A DNA stretch of 6,326 nt from Deltaproteobacteria bacterium. GTDB taxonomy: Bacteria; Myxococcota; XYA12-FULL-58-9; JAUUZB01. The stretch lies in NCBI GenBank assembly GCA_030590185.1, contig JAUUZB010000267.1:1-6326 (forward strand), read 5' to 3'. Shown here one piece after another: positions 5,919-6,326 of the stretch. The notes beneath the pieces were generated by a model. That model was not told where the DNA came from, did not search any database, and worked only from the letters and a program-made list of their open reading frames with translations. The position numbers were made by a program, and so were the translations under genes. The number at the start of each line of letters is the position of its first letter. Position 1 is the first letter of the stretch.

Positions 5919-6326
5919 CTAGCGGGTCATCCCTGCCGACATCATCTTGTTCTGGGTCGCGAACATAGAGTTCATCATCTGAATCACGGCGTCGACCGTC
6001 TTGTTCTTCGACTCCATGATCATCTTCATGATGGCGTTCTCTTCCTCGAGCTGCGCCTGCATCATGTCGGCGAGGCTGCGCCAGCGCTCTGCCTCGTTCT
6101 TGGCCTCGGCCGCGTCCGCTGATTTCGCGGCGGCGGTGTGCTGGGCCTTGGCATTGATGATGGAGAGGACCGCGGTGATGACCGCCGAGGCGGCCTGCAA
6201 CGCGAAGGTGCTGACCGTGCCTGTGGCGGCAGCGGCACCGGAGGCGGCGGCCGAGCCGACGCTGGCGCCAGCCAAGATGCCGCCTCCCGCGGCGCCCGCA
6301 GCAGCACCAGCGGCGCTCGCCGCAGC
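5919..6326 (-). CDS. Ala/Gly-rich protein with Met-rich helical C terminus, possible type III translocator-like; 5'-partial
   Basis: Only the last 135 residues are inside the window. The frame is open to 6326, so the TTG at 6275 is probably internal. Order seen: about 45 residues almost wholly Ala/Gly/Ser with glycine-zipper character; a hydrophobic helix ending ASAVITAVLSIINAK; an Ala/Lys/Glu helix (AKSADAAEAKNEAERW); then an amphipathic, Met-rich coiled coil (MMQAQLEEENAIMKMIMESK, later MMNSMFATQNKMMS) ending in GMTR. A Gly/Ala-rich hydrophobic segment followed by such a C-terminal helix is the layout of type III secretion translocon proteins (SctE/SctB types). That match is by composition and layout only, and no other secretion gene is visible. 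Another membrane-inserting or polymerising helical protein is equally possible. The alpha/beta-hydrolase gene follows 27 nt downstream on the same strand. Confidence 0.75.
   Translation of the reverse strand, partial: AAASAAGAAAGAAGGGILAGASVGSAAASGAAAATGTVSTFALQAASAVITAVLSIINAKAQHTAAAKSADAAEAKNEAERWRSLADMMQAQLEEENAIMKMIMESKNKTVDAVIQMMNSMFATQNKMMSAGMTR

Overview
The window is very GC-rich and strongly biased to G/C in third codon positions. It carries a classic lipoprotein signal with a lipobox, so the host is a diderm bacterium. The mix of a long charged coiled-coil protein, an Asp-box propeller, a Pro/Thr-rich lipoprotein with helical repeats and a possible type III secretion translocator-like protein would suit Myxococcota or another former deltaproteobacterium. 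That assignment is inference; no marker gene is present.

Layout: three genes lie on the + strand. The first (about 2-1879) is a 623-residue-plus, cysteine-free coiled-coil protein whose 5' end is probably outside the window. The second (2039-2872) is an Asp-box (BNR-like) beta-propeller that appears to have lost its 5' end and export signal. The third (2995-4926) is an outer-membrane-type lipoprotein with TPR-like helical repeats. A strong hairpin at 1940-1967 separates the first two genes, and a compact palindromic cluster at 2883-2903 lies between the second and third. Two genes run on the - strand, convergent with the first three: an alpha/beta-hydrolase (5891-5046) and, 27 nt upstream of it, the C-terminal part of an Ala/Gly-rich membrane-associated protein (runs off the window at 6326) that resembles type III translocators. 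A short 12/6-bp tandem repeat fills much of the 119-bp gap where the two transcription directions meet.

How the genes work together is not clear. The two - strand genes are close enough to be co-transcribed. The three + strand genes are separated by 122-159 bp gaps containing hairpins, so they look like independent units rather than one operon. No RNA gene, CRISPR array, transposase, integrase or recognisable defence system is visible. The most notable points are the truncated propeller gene, the translocator-like fragment, and the tandem repeat, which would encode a perfect hydrophobic helix in frame just after the hydrolase stop codon.
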